Shown in pieces: positions 8,241-16,021 of a DNA stretch of 36,926 nt. The translations under genes and the position numbers were made by a program. Source of the stretch: a bacterium (GTDB taxonomy: Bacteria; Patescibacteriota; Minisyncoccia; JAUYLV01); contig JAUSGO010000035.1 in assembly GCA_030649025.1 (NCBI GenBank), forward strand, positions 1 to 36,926. Reading direction: 5' to 3'. Numbering within the stretch: the stretch's first letter is position 1; each line of letters begins with the position of its first letter. Under the pieces are notes generated by a model, which was not told the origin of the DNA, searched no databases, and worked only from the letters and a program-made list of their open reading frames with translations.

Positions 8241-9221
8241 ATGCACAAGAAAATCGCTTTTTTCGAAGTGACGGCGTGGGAAAAAGAATGGCTGGTGAAG
8301 AATCTGGGCGGATTTGAGCCGAAGTTTTACAACTCGGCACTTAACGAAGAACACATTCCCCCCGAGCGGCACTTTCAGGCCATTTCTGTCGGCGAAGGGT
8401 CGTTTCTCACGAACGCTGTTCTTGAGGCGTTTTCGCATCTTGAACTTATAGTGATTCGTGGGAGGGAATTTGGGAATATTGACCTTGTCTCATGCCGCAA
8501 TAAAAAAATCATGGTTTGCCGTGCTCCGACGTATGCGGTGCATGCAGTGGCGGAATTTACATTTGCCCTCCTGCTTATGTTATCGCGCAGAGTTTGCGAA
8601 GCGGTCTTGCGCCAGAAAACAGGTAGCGATGCTACGCTTGATCGCCTGCGCGGGTTCGATCTTTACGGCAAGACGCTAGGAGTCTTGGGCACAGGCAACA
8701 TTGGAAGCGCGGTTATTCGCATCGCAAAGGGTTTTGGAATGAAGGTAATCGCGTGGAATCCGAAACAGAATTTACAGCTTGCCTCCGAGCTTGGTTTTGC
8801 GTATATGCCGTTTTTATCGGTTCTTGCGCATGCAGATGTCCTGACCATTCATTTGCCGCATGTGCAGGGTGGCGTCGGTCAAACTCACCACCTTCTTAAC
8901 CGGGAAGCTCTCACGCAGATGAAACGCGGGTCTTTGCTGATCAACACCTCCGGTGCCGATATTATTGATAACGATGCACTGGGAAATTTACTACAAGAAG
9001 GGGTTCTTGCGGGCGCTGCTCTTGATGTTGAGCCCGGTACTCTGCGAGAAGATTTTTTGCGGCAGGAGCGCTTTATTATAACTCCGCGTATGGCATTCAA
9101 CACGCAGGAAACCCTGGAGCATCTTCTGCGGGCAACAACGGAGAACATTCACGCGTATTTTCGGGGATTTCCGCAGCATACGGTGGGGCAGAGTGCTCCA
9201 GCGGAGCATTCTGCGGGGTGA
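8241..9221 (+). CDS. D-2-hydroxyacid dehydrogenase-like protein, probable pseudoenzyme
   Basis: A protein of 326 residues from the ATG at 8241; the frame stays open to 8205, but the added 12 residues do not look native. The fold is that of NAD-dependent 2-hydroxyacid dehydrogenases: substrate domain at about 1-100 and 285-310, and Rossmann domain with GVLGTGNIGSA at 147-157. The family's catalytic Arg, normally in an NT(S/A)RG motif, is Gly238 here (INTSGAD). The catalytic His, normally in a TPH motif, is Arg283 (TPRMAF). Only the Glu region (LDVEP) may remain. NAD binding looks intact, dehydrogenase chemistry does not. The gene follows an IscR-type operator, so it may act as a cofactor sensor or binding partner in the Fe-S regulon. 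Confidence 0.8.
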   Translation: MHKKIAFFEVTAWEKEWLVKNLGGFEPKFYNSALNEEHIPPERHFQAISVGEGSFLTNAVLEAFSHLELIVIRGREFGNIDLVSCRNKKIMVCRAPTYAVHAVAEFTFALLLMLSRRVCEAVLRQKTGSDATLDRLRGFDLYGKTLGVLGTGNIGSAVIRIAKGFGMKVIAWNPKQNLQLASELGFAYMPFLSVLAHADVLTIHLPHVQGGVGQTHHLLNREALTQMKRGSLLINTSGADIIDNDALGNLLQEGVLAGAALDVEPGTLREDFLRQERFIITPRMAFNTQETLEHLLRATTENIHAYFRGFPQHTVGQSAPAEHSAG

Positions 9222-9302
9222 AATGTGAAGGTCTTCACATTTCACGGGCATGTTCCATATTTCCAATAAATGAAAACATGCCCAGGAAGCTATTAAGCTT
9301 CC
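9188..9302 (+). other. Four consecutive hairpins across and after a stop codon
   Basis: Stem 1 is 9188-9199/9203-9214 (12 bp with one G-U). Stem 2 is 9218-9229/9234-9245 (12 bp, spanning the TGA). Stem 3 is 9246-9254/9275-9283 (9 bp). Stem 4 is 9285-9290/9297-9302 (6 bp). None is followed by a T run. They may stabilise the mRNA 3' end, act as a terminator without a U tract, or be a small structured RNA. Confidence 0.45.
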
Positions 9303-9416
9303 AATGAATGACCAACTCTTCATGAGAGAGAATGACCTAAAAACGAAAATATCTGTCCACAGCCCCTCTTTTCCGCGCATGTTATACTGAAATCGTTAAC
9401 TTTTAAATAAAAACAT

Positions 9417-9503
9417 ATGACCATTTACGTCTTATGGGGTGCGTTCATAGTGCTGATAGGTTTGTTCATCTGGATGAAAAAATCAAAGAAAGCTGCGTCC
9501 TAA
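9417..9503 (+). CDS. Putative 28-residue membrane peptide
   Basis: An ATG at 9417 opens MTIYVLWGAFIVLIGLFIW followed by MKKSKKAAS and a stop. It has one clear hydrophobic helix of about 19 residues with a basic tail that should stay in the cytoplasm. A TATACT -10 element lies at 9383-9388. No family is known to me and there is no clear ribosome-binding site. A terminator at 9578 follows, so it could be a separate short transcript. Small membrane proteins of this form often modulate larger membrane complexes, but nothing here shows a partner. Confidence 0.45.
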   Translation: MTIYVLWGAFIVLIGLFIWMKKSKKAAS

Positions 9504-9577
9504 GCGGTTTGGGCCTAGCGTGGTCAAGCAAACTCCGGGCCACAGAATGCATGATCCGCATTACATTTTTTCGGCTT

Positions 9578-9606
9578 AAAACTCTTCCCAAGTGGAAGAG
9601 TTTTTG
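9578..9606 (+). terminator. Intrinsic terminator
   Basis: AACTCTTCC (9580-9588) and GGAAGAGTT (9594-9602) with loop CAAGT, followed by TTTTG. It ends the transcript of the small membrane peptide or of the upstream dehydrogenase-like gene. Confidence 0.75.
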
Positions 9607-9650
9607 TTAAAACTTTGGTGAAAATCATATCCATAAGCGATATTTGCCCG

Positions 9651-9679
9651 TTGTCTAAAACGGCAATATGCGATATAGT
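9651..9679 (+). promoter_or_regulatory. Promoter for the glycan genes
   Basis: TTGTCT at 9651-9656, a 17-bp spacer, then TATAGT at 9674-9679. The leader before 9771 holds AGTAG-A-CTACT at about 9731-9742, a small palindrome. Confidence 0.5.
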
Positions 9680-9770
9680 CAATTTCATGCATTTTGCTGG
9701 CGATCGCGGTCTTAAGCGAGGATTACGAAGAAGTAGACTACTCCTACGATAGTGGACGAGAATCTATAGC

Positions 9771-11567
9771 ATGATGTCATTTTTAAAAAAACACGCGGTC
9801 ATTCTCCCCGTTGCGTTCTCCGTGGCTCTTTTTATGCTACTGCCGCAGATTCTCTATACCCGGACGCTCGGGGGCGACTATCGCGGCATTCCCCGGTTCG
9901 TCAATGACGATGCGTGGTACTACCTTACGCGTGCGCGGGATGTTATTGACGGTTACCCGTCGCTTGGGAACCCATATTTTGCAGAGCACAAGACGAAGCC
10001 CAGCGTGCTGGTTTCTTTGCTGGATGTTTTGGAGGCAAAACCGCTTGGGTGGCTTGGCATAGAAGTTCCGGATGGGTTTCTTTTCTGGATCTCCTTTTTT
10101 AATTTTCTCAATGCGGTGCTTATTTACGCCGCAGTGTTTTTGTTAACGCGTTCCCGTCTCGCCGGTATTCTTGCCGCCGCTTTTTTATTTTTGGGAATGT
10201 TCGTTCACTCGTTCAACAGACCGACGTCTAATTCCGCTACAACACCTTTCTGGATCGCGGAATTCATGCTGTTGCTTTTGTTCCTCCGCGCACGGCATCG
10301 TTCTTGGCCGGTCTTTACGGCAAATGTTTTGGGACTGGGTATTCTCTTTTATATTTATCCCTACTTCTGGTCGTTTTATCTGGCTCTCTTTTTAGTTCTT
10401 TCGGCTCTATGGTATTTCCTACATAAGCTTTTCTCAAGACGTACCGAGTGGAGCCTGATAGCCCGACTCCGTTCATGGTTTGGGAGTGCGGGCGATGAAG
10501 ATCCCCCCTCTTCCTATAGTCCGAAGTATCTTTTGGGCGTCATGGGATGCGCGCTTATTGTTGCTATTCCTTATTTTTTGAATCTTCGGGAAGCGTCTCA
10601 ATTGCCGGAGTTTGGCGAGACATTCCGTCGTGATGGGGGGCTTGTGAGCCATTTTCCGGCGGGGATTTTAATTGTGCTTCCTGCGGGAGCACTTCTTGGG
10701 GTCTCATGGCTTCTTCTTCGTCTGCGGATCATTACCTACACCAAGGAAGTCTTGCTTATCGCAAGCGGACTTATTGCGGTCATCGGTGTCACAAATCAGC
10801 ACATTCTCACGGGAAAACACATTGAACCGTCATTGCACTATTTTGACATAGGAATGATGTGGTCAACATTCGCAGCGTCATACCTTGCCTCTTGTATCGC
10901 ACGGCGACTTAGGAGCGGGGCTCAAAAATTCTTTATCATTCTATGCATTGGCATTGTCATGGCTTTTGTAGGGTACTCGCTTCTTGGGCACGCGCGTTCA
11001 TACGGCGTGATATATGAGAGTGAGCGCAATATTCAGCGCTATCGTCCGGCTCTCGATTGGCTTGCAAGTGCTATAGGGCGCGATGATGTGGTGCTGGCAA
11101 ATGAGACGCTGTCGGCTCTCATTCCAATGTACACCGCGGCCAATGTGCTTTTTGATCGGAACGCAAACCATTTTTTCGTATCCGATAAGGAGGTGCGCGA
11201 GCGGTTTTTGCTCAACCACTATTTTGATGCCGTTGATGAAAATTTTCTTCGCGCGCGCGAAAGATCGCTTTGGGGTGTTCAGTATATTGATGCGGGAGGG
11301 CATGCGCGGCAGCAAAATAAATTGAGAAAACTTCTTCGTCTTCCATTAAAATCCGTACCCGTTCTACCCGTAGACGAGATTGAGGGGGCTCTTTCTTCTT
11401 TTCGGGAATTGCAGGAGCGCAGTTTCGAGGCGGAACTCCGTCGTTACAATGTCCGATGGATCGTGTGGGATGTCATGCACGATCCTCACTGGGCCGAGGC
11501 GAACTCCTTATCTTTCCTCGATATGGTCCAGGAGGTAGACGGCGTGGCAATTTTTCGGCTACACTAA
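9771..11567 (+). CDS. GT-C-like multi-pass membrane glycosyltransferase
   Basis: A 598-residue protein. About 10-12 hydrophobic segments fill residues 10-415, and a soluble C-terminal region of about 180 residues ends the chain. The first outer loop holds acidic residues in a catalytic setting (FVNDDAWYYLTRARDVIDG), which fits GT-C enzymes such as the PMT, ArnT and STT3 families that use a lipid-linked sugar donor outside the membrane. The STT3 hallmark WWDYG is not seen, so this is not a standard oligosaccharyltransferase. The start is the first of two adjacent ATGs, without a clear ribosome-binding site. It is followed by an epimerase gene, which supports a role in cell-surface glycans. Confidence 0.7.
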   Translation: MMSFLKKHAVILPVAFSVALFMLLPQILYTRTLGGDYRGIPRFVNDDAWYYLTRARDVIDGYPSLGNPYFAEHKTKPSVLVSLLDVLEAKPLGWLGIEVPDGFLFWISFFNFLNAVLIYAAVFLLTRSRLAGILAAAFLFLGMFVHSFNRPTSNSATTPFWIAEFMLLLLFLRARHRSWPVFTANVLGLGILFYIYPYFWSFYLALFLVLSALWYFLHKLFSRRTEWSLIARLRSWFGSAGDEDPPSSYSPKYLLGVMGCALIVAIPYFLNLREASQLPEFGETFRRDGGLVSHFPAGILIVLPAGALLGVSWLLLRLRIITYTKEVLLIASGLIAVIGVTNQHILTGKHIEPSLHYFDIGMMWSTFAASYLASCIARRLRSGAQKFFIILCIGIVMAFVGYSLLGHARSYGVIYESERNIQRYRPALDWLASAIGRDDVVLANETLSALIPMYTAANVLFDRNANHFFVSDKEVRERFLLNHYFDAVDENFLRARERSLWGVQYIDAGGHARQQNKLRKLLRLPLKSVPVLPVDEIEGALSSFRELQERSFEAELRRYNVRWIVWDVMHDPHWAEANSLSFLDMVQEVDGVAIFRLH

Positions 11568-11602
11568 GTACGAAGGGTCTCCACCGATCTTAAAGATAAT
11601 CT

Positions 11603-12691
11603 ATGTCAGAAACAAAGAAAAAAATATCTGACGGAGTGAGTAAACAGTCAAAGTTGGTCACCGGGGGGTGCGGGTTTGTTGGCCGGCACCTGGTGAAAAA
11701 TTTATTGGCAGAGGGGAGTGATGTATGGGCGCTGGATAATCTGTTGACCGGAAAACATCCGGACACATGGCTTCAAGGATTTGCCAGACGCGAAGAAAAG
11801 GGACTTGTGTTGTACGAGCAGGAAGGACGGCGGCTTGTGTTCATTCAGCAGGATGCTATCGATTTTTTCAGGAATCAGCTGGACGCCGAACCTAAAATAA
11901 CCCTTCCGAATTTTTCCGAAGTGTATCATTTCGCGGCCGTGGTCGGAGGTCGGGCGGTGCTTATTGAAGAGAACCCGATGCTGGTAGCTACGAATCATCT
12001 TATCGACGCCTCGTTTTTCCAGTGGGCGGTGAAAAACCGCGAGCGTATCGGAAACATTTTGTATATGAGTACGTCGGTAAGCTATCCTTTCTCGCTGCAG
12101 GTTCGCGGGAAGCATGTTGCCATGAAAGAGGAGTATCTGAATCTCCGCGGACACGGAAATATCGGGTTACCGGATACGGTATATGGCTGGATCAAGATCG
12201 CCGGTGAATATATGGGGATGTTGGCGCATGAACGATATGGCCTTTCCGTTGTGTGCGCTAGGGGATTTACGGGTTACGGAGGAGATCAGAATCTCGATTA
12301 TCCCATTCCTTCCATTGCGGGCCGGGCTGCACGCAGGGAAGATCCACTCACCATATGGGGTTCCGGCGACCAAGGACGGGATTTTATTTATGTGGATGAT
12401 CTGATTTCTGCTCTACGTGTCGGAATAAAAAATATCCACGATGGCAGTGGATTGAATATCGGCCTGGGGAACATAACGACCTACAAAGAAGTGGCGCGTA
12501 TTATGGCGGAGCTTGAAGGGTATGCGCCCCAGATCAAGGGAGTTCCCGGCAAAGCCGAAGGGCCATTTGCGGTATATGCCGATACTACGCTACTCAAGAG
12601 TTTCGGCTGGCAAGCGCGCTATACGGTACGCGAGGGGTTTGAGAAGGTGCTCGAGAAAGTGAAGGGTCGACGGGATATCAGCCCCATTTGA
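11603..12691 (+). CDS. NAD-dependent sugar epimerase/dehydratase
   Basis: A 362-residue extended short-chain dehydrogenase/reductase. The NAD-binding motif is TGGCGFVGRHL near residues 21-31. The catalytic Ser and Tyr-x-x-x-Lys are seen as STSVSYPF and VYGWIKIAGEY. The Arg-Gly-containing region RGFTGYGG and the C-terminal half fit nucleotide-sugar epimerases and dehydratases (GalE, GME and UXS-like); the exact sugar cannot be told. The first 13 residues (MSETKKKISDGVS) lie upstream of the normal fold and are encoded by a start-codon hairpin also found at 435. The 3' end overlaps the convergent GT2 gene by 14 bases. Confidence 0.85.
   Translation: MSETKKKISDGVSKQSKLVTGGCGFVGRHLVKNLLAEGSDVWALDNLLTGKHPDTWLQGFARREEKGLVLYEQEGRRLVFIQQDAIDFFRNQLDAEPKITLPNFSEVYHFAAVVGGRAVLIEENPMLVATNHLIDASFFQWAVKNRERIGNILYMSTSVSYPFSLQVRGKHVAMKEEYLNLRGHGNIGLPDTVYGWIKIAGEYMGMLAHERYGLSVVCARGFTGYGGDQNLDYPIPSIAGRAARREDPLTIWGSGDQGRDFIYVDDLISALRVGIKNIHDGSGLNIGLGNITTYKEVARIMAELEGYAPQIKGVPGKAEGPFAVYADTTLLKSFGWQARYTVREGFEKVLEKVKGRRDISPI
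11605..11637 (+). promoter_or_regulatory. Start-codon hairpin, copy 2
   Basis: GTCAGA (11605-11610, starting on the G of the ATG) pairs with TCTGAC (11627-11632), followed by GGAGTGA. At 437-464 the same layout has GTTAGA with TCTAAC and then GGGGTGA. The third base pair changes on both sides (T-A to C-G), which preserves the stem. Confidence 0.5.
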
Positions 12692-13394
12692 CCTTGAGAA
12701 TGTTCTTAAAGAAGCGGTAGGCCTCCCGACCGACGCCGAGCTTGCTTTTGCCGAATCTGCGTTCCTCGTAGATGGTAGGAACCTCAACGATACGAAAACC
12801 TTTTTGGTACGCGCGGTAGACGATTTCGGTGAGCATCACATTGCCTTCCGGGTGGAGGCGGTTTTTTATTGTTTCCCAGACTTTTCGATGAAAGATCCGG
12901 TAATTGTTGCTGGTGTCCCTTATGGGGAAGCGCAGGAATATCCTTACCACGAGCTGTCCGACGATGCTTGCAATCTTATTCAGGAAAGGTTTGCCGATGA
13001 ATTTTGCTCCAGGCACATAGCGTGAGCCAATGACAAAATCGGCATTCCCGCTTCGAAGAAGGTTTATCATGGCCGGAAGATATTCCGGGTCGTGCGCCAG
13101 ATCGGCATCGAGAGTTCCCAGGTAGATGCCGCGGCCCTCGTTGTAGCCCCGGACCATGGCTGTTGCCACGCCGCGCTCGTTGTCGCGCTCGATGAGGCGA
13201 ACTTCCGGGATGGTTTTGCTTAATTTCCGAACCTCCTGGCGCGTGCGATCGGCGCTTGCGTCGTCAACGATAATGAACTCATGCGTGATGCCCATACGCT
13301 TGAGCACTTCGTACGTTTGCGGAAGTATCAGGCCGATGTTTTTTTCCTCGTTAAAAGTGAGGAATATGATGGAAAGTTCCGGAGTTGTTTGCAT
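12678..13394 (-). CDS. Polyprenol-phosphate mannosyltransferase-like GT2 glycosyltransferase
   Basis: A 238-residue family 2 glycosyltransferase. It starts ELSIIFLTFNEEKNIG, has the nucleotide-binding Asp pair in FIIVDDASADRT, the DxD motif in LGTLDADLAHDPEYL, and GSRYVPGAKF, the segment typical of dolichol-phosphate mannose synthases. It transfers a sugar, usually mannose, from a nucleotide donor to polyprenyl phosphate on the inner membrane face. The product would be a donor for GT-C enzymes like the one encoded at 9771, which fits the neighbourhood. There is no C-terminal membrane domain, so it is the short form of the enzyme. The gene converges on the epimerase. Confidence 0.85.
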   Translation of the reverse strand: MQTTPELSIIFLTFNEEKNIGLILPQTYEVLKRMGITHEFIIVDDASADRTRQEVRKLSKTIPEVRLIERDNERGVATAMVRGYNEGRGIYLGTLDADLAHDPEYLPAMINLLRSGNADFVIGSRYVPGAKFIGKPFLNKIASIVGQLVVRIFLRFPIRDTSNNYRIFHRKVWETIKNRLHPEGNVMLTEIVYRAYQKGFRIVEVPTIYEERRFGKSKLGVGREAYRFFKNILKVKWG

Positions 13395-13596
13395 GATATA
13401 ATTAAAATATTAGCAAAATTGTTGGATTTGTTTCTTGCTCTCTTAAAATTTTACTTCCAAGGACTTTCTCTGTCAAACGTGTATAAATCTGGATAGATAT
13501 CTCTCAAAAGGCACCCTATTCCATTCTGTCTAGCCGGTAGTCTGGGATGATGTGGGAACTTTTTGGCTCAAGTTTTATGTGCCACAAAATGATGAA

Positions 13597-13626
13597 GCCC
13601 ACGAAGAGCGAGGCTCCATCGTGGGC
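13597..13626 (-). terminator. Terminator-like hairpin of the lipoprotein gene
   Basis: GCCCACGA (13597-13604) and TCGTGGGC (13619-13626) form an 8-bp stem just past the stop codon. The minus-strand sequence after it is moderately T-rich (TTCATCATTTTG). Confidence 0.6.
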
Positions 13627-13628
13627 AA

Positions 13629-13880
13629 TTACTTCACGAGAAGGTCAGCGGGAATTTTCTCGCAGGGAACAGCGGTGTGGCTGACAGACCCCTCAGTCAA
13701 CTGAGTTGCCTTGCCAGCGCTGAGGATACTGTAACAGATGCCCGTACGAGAATCTTGTACATACGTCATCTTTTTTACAATATCCCGCGCAGTGCCAGCA
13801 CTGGGCGCAGTAACCGAGGGTCCACAACTAGCTAGACCAATTGTTCCAAAAAGAGCTAAGGTTAGTGCAAAAGTTCTCAT
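13629..13880 (-). CDS. Small lipoprotein
   Basis: An 83-residue protein with a signal peptide ending in the lipobox LASC at residues 16-19 (MRTFALTLALFGTIGLASCG), so Cys19 should be lipidated. The mature part of about 65 residues includes VQDSRTGICYSIL and AVPCEKIPADLL, whose two Cys might form a disulfide outside the membrane. A G-rich Shine-Dalgarno region (AAAGGGGG) lies just upstream of the ATG. No family is recognised. Confidence 0.65.
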   Translation of the reverse strand: MRTFALTLALFGTIGLASCGPSVTAPSAGTARDIVKKMTYVQDSRTGICYSILSAGKATQLTEGSVSHTAVPCEKIPADLLVK

Positions 13881-14003
13881 TTGGCCCCCTTTCAGTTACA
13901 GAGCATAACGTACTATCCCTGTAGTGTCAAGAGCCGTGGAGTCTGAACGCCATTAGAATTATATGTGCCCAACCGAGATCTAAACAATCGTAATTTGATG
14001 AAT

Positions 14004-14027
14004 AAAAAAACGTAGGTTCGGCCTACG
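14004..14027 (-). terminator. Intrinsic terminator of the DUF218-like gene
   Basis: CGTAGG (14011-14016) and CCTACG (14022-14027) with a TTCGG loop. Seven T follow on the minus strand. Confidence 0.8.
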
Positions 14028-14031
14028 ATTT

Positions 14032-14817
14032 TTAATATTTGCCTTTGCCGGTATACTTTCCTTCGCGGGCGGCCTGCGCCCCTCCTTTTTCCGCTTCATC
14101 GGTTTTTCCGAATGCTTTTGAAGATTTGAACTCGGACAGAATTTTATCGACCAGCTCGGGATGGTTTTTGTAGCGCTCCTTCAAAAAATCTTCTGCGGCA
14201 AGGAATCTCACATCAAGCGAAGCTAGTTCCGGCCTTTCCTTTTTCATTATTTCCCAGAAGACCGAAGCCCTCTCAAGGCGCAATTCCAGAAGAAGGAAGG
14301 CTATTTTGGTAAGTCCTTTTGAAACAGCAAGCTCTATAGATCTTTCAACGTCATCTCGGGTGGTTTTGGTTCCGGAAATAATCACAACCCCATCTTTTCC
14401 TATAAGTTCGGTCGCCGATGTTTCTTTTTCAAAACTTTCCATCATTGGCACGCCCTCACAAAGCAAGGGGTCGTCTGGCGCACTCTTCTCAAGATATCCG
14501 GCGCGACCGGCGGCAAAAATTACCAACCGTGGCAACGAGCCTGATTTTTCCAGGTCTCGGAAATATTGCGCACCGGCCAGTACGACCGCATTACCGCCGC
14601 CCACTATGGCTTTTTCATCGTCCAGGCCAGGGTTTCTTTTTCCGGTTCGCCATCCTTTATCATCGATTCCCTGAACTAAGCGGGTGGGTTTCCATTTTCC
14701 ATTACCTTCCTCTCCGACGAACTCAATGCCATGCCCCGGAATAACCAAACATTCCGTTTTAAAGAGCTCCTTTGATTCGGGAGTGGTCACCGTTTCTTGC
14801 TTCTCAGATTTTCGCAT
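14032..14817 (-). CDS. DUF218 (YdcF/SanA)-like protein, divergent
   Basis: A protein of 261 residues from the ATG at 14817, chosen because GGAAGGAA lies 6-7 bases upstream; ATGs at 14832 and 14862 are in frame but lack such a site. The segments VVLAGAQYFRDLEKSGSLPRLVIFAAGR, EGVPMMESFEKETSATE and VVIISGTKTTRDDVERSIELA recall the DUF218 pattern of a Gly-rich strand, a conserved Glu and an xTxEN-like helix. DUF218 proteins (ElyC, SanA, YdcF) act in envelope integrity or bind nucleotides. This one lacks a membrane anchor, so it should be cytoplasmic. The lysine-rich tail (GKYTGKGKY) is unusual. The assignment is tentative. Confidence 0.5.
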   Translation of the reverse strand: MRKSEKQETVTTPESKELFKTECLVIPGHGIEFVGEEGNGKWKPTRLVQGIDDKGWRTGKRNPGLDDEKAIVGGGNAVVLAGAQYFRDLEKSGSLPRLVIFAAGRAGYLEKSAPDDPLLCEGVPMMESFEKETSATELIGKDGVVIISGTKTTRDDVERSIELAVSKGLTKIAFLLLELRLERASVFWEIMKKERPELASLDVRFLAAEDFLKERYKNHPELVDKILSEFKSSKAFGKTDEAEKGGAQAAREGKYTGKGKY

Positions 14818-14984
14818 TTCTTTTCCTTCCATATGTATTTTATCAAGCAATCTTACGTCCAAATTAATCTTCCGTCAAGCTGTTCTTCGTCATTTTTTGT
14901 CCTTGTGGCGGCACGAGCGAACGTGATTTCTTGGACGAGTAACATCATTCTGGGTGATTTACTTTTTTTTAGATTAAAACAGGA

Positions 14985-15015
14985 GAAAAATAAAACCGCA
15001 CGGGGAACCATGCGG
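14985..15015 (-). terminator. Intrinsic terminator of the DUF1439-like gene
   Basis: CCGCACGG (14996-15003) and CCATGCGG (15008-15015) pair with one wobble. The minus strand then reads TTTTATTTTTC. A further hairpin covers the stop codon itself (15111-15121 with 15125-15135, 11 bp), and GGGCAG/CTGCCC at 15071-15076/15104-15109 lies between. Confidence 0.7.
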
Positions 15016-15130
15016 CACAGACTCTCTAGTTATCGCTCAAGCCGCCGATGATGAGGATTGGCATTCTCCTGGGCAGGCAATCATTTTTCAGAAACACGGA
15101 AAGCTGCCCGCGTAATGCTCTGCCAGAGCA

Positions 15131-15832
15131 TTACGCCCATTCCGGATTCAACAAGAGGCCTATCGCAACTCCGACGGAAAGCGTAAAAATTACAGCATGG
15201 AGCATGACCATTTTCGTGAGCTGCCAGAACGAAAGGTGAAGGGAAAGGCTTTCTTGGTGCACCTCAACAGACTTAAGAAGCATGCGGAAGATGTTTCCTT
15301 TCAGCGTGTTGGGAAGCGTATAGATCGGCAAGTGTTCCAGTGCAAAAATCGTTGTGTGTTCCATGGAGGCGTGCGCCCATTTCTCGATTTCCTCTCCGAT
15401 GACTTCCTTGTTTTTGTCGATCTTTGCAGAGTCCACGTAACGGTCAATGAATTTTTCCACTTTCGCCGAAACCGTCTCGCCCTTGACCCTGATTTCGGTA
15501 ACTTTGACCGCATGCGGCTGGAAGTGGAATGAGCCATCCATACTGTCAAAAACAGGCCTTCCTTCCACGTGTGCAGAAATGGTGAACTCTTGCCCCCATT
15601 TTTTTCCCTCGGCATCGAGCGATATGCCGACAGTGCCGTCTTGCAAATCAATATCTACGCGCCGAACCGCAAGGTCGTTTTTGATAAGCGGCAGGTTCGC
15701 GTTGATTTTTTCTTGAACCTGGGCCTCACGTAACGTGATATCGTGAGTTCCATCCAAGCCCAAGACAATTCCAAGCGCCGCAGTAACTGCAAAAACCATC
15801 ACAAAAATCCACGCAATTTTACGTTTTGTCAT
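15131..15832 (-). CDS. DUF1439-like membrane-anchored protein
   Basis: A 233-residue protein. An N-terminal membrane helix (IAWIFVMVFAVTAALGIVLG) is followed by ITLREAQVQEKINANLPLIKN, which matches the start of DUF1439 (YceB-type) proteins where a helix precedes a lipid-binding-like beta sheet. The middle alternates strands (VDIDLQDGTVGISLDAEG). A second hydrophobic helix near residues 205-228 ends the chain, unlike the lipoprotein YceB. The bulk should sit outside the membrane. A Shine-Dalgarno sequence GAGGTG lies 5 bases before the ATG. It is divergent from the Rrf2 gene, and one operator copy lies between them, about 105 bases upstream. Confidence 0.6.
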   Translation of the reverse strand: MTKRKIAWIFVMVFAVTAALGIVLGLDGTHDITLREAQVQEKINANLPLIKNDLAVRRVDIDLQDGTVGISLDAEGKKWGQEFTISAHVEGRPVFDSMDGSFHFQPHAVKVTEIRVKGETVSAKVEKFIDRYVDSAKIDKNKEVIGEEIEKWAHASMEHTTIFALEHLPIYTLPNTLKGNIFRMLLKSVEVHQESLSLHLSFWQLTKMVMLHAVIFTLSVGVAIGLLLNPEWA

Positions 15833-15935
15833 TTTTCACCTCAAAGAGCTATCTGTAGGATCTGGAGCAATAGTATTCCGGTAGGCCGTTTTGTCAATTG
15901 CTAGCACAGGTTGCAAAACAAACCCTCCACATTTC

Positions 15936-15960
15936 AATGTTGACCAATTTAGTCATGATT
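15936..15960. promoter_or_regulatory. IscR type-1-like operator, copy 2 (regulator gene)
   Basis: The palindrome is here in reverse orientation relative to the other five: core GACCAATTTAGTC. It covers the -35 element TTGACC (15940-15945) of a promoter whose -10 is TATCAT (15963-15968, 17-bp spacer). This is the arrangement expected for autorepression of the rrf2 gene at 16022. Confidence 0.8.
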
Positions 15961-15965
15961 ACTAT

Positions 15966-16001
15966 CATAGTAACGGTAGACGTACATAGTAACGGTAGAC
16001 G
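15966..16001 (+). repeat. Two 17-bp direct repeats in the regulator leader
   Basis: CATAGTAACGGTAGACG occurs at 15966-15982 and again at 15985-16001, 19 bp apart, between the -10 element and the start of rrf2. It may be a local duplication or a second binding site. Confidence 0.6.
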
Positions 16002-16021
16002 CAGTATTTGCCGTACGAGAT

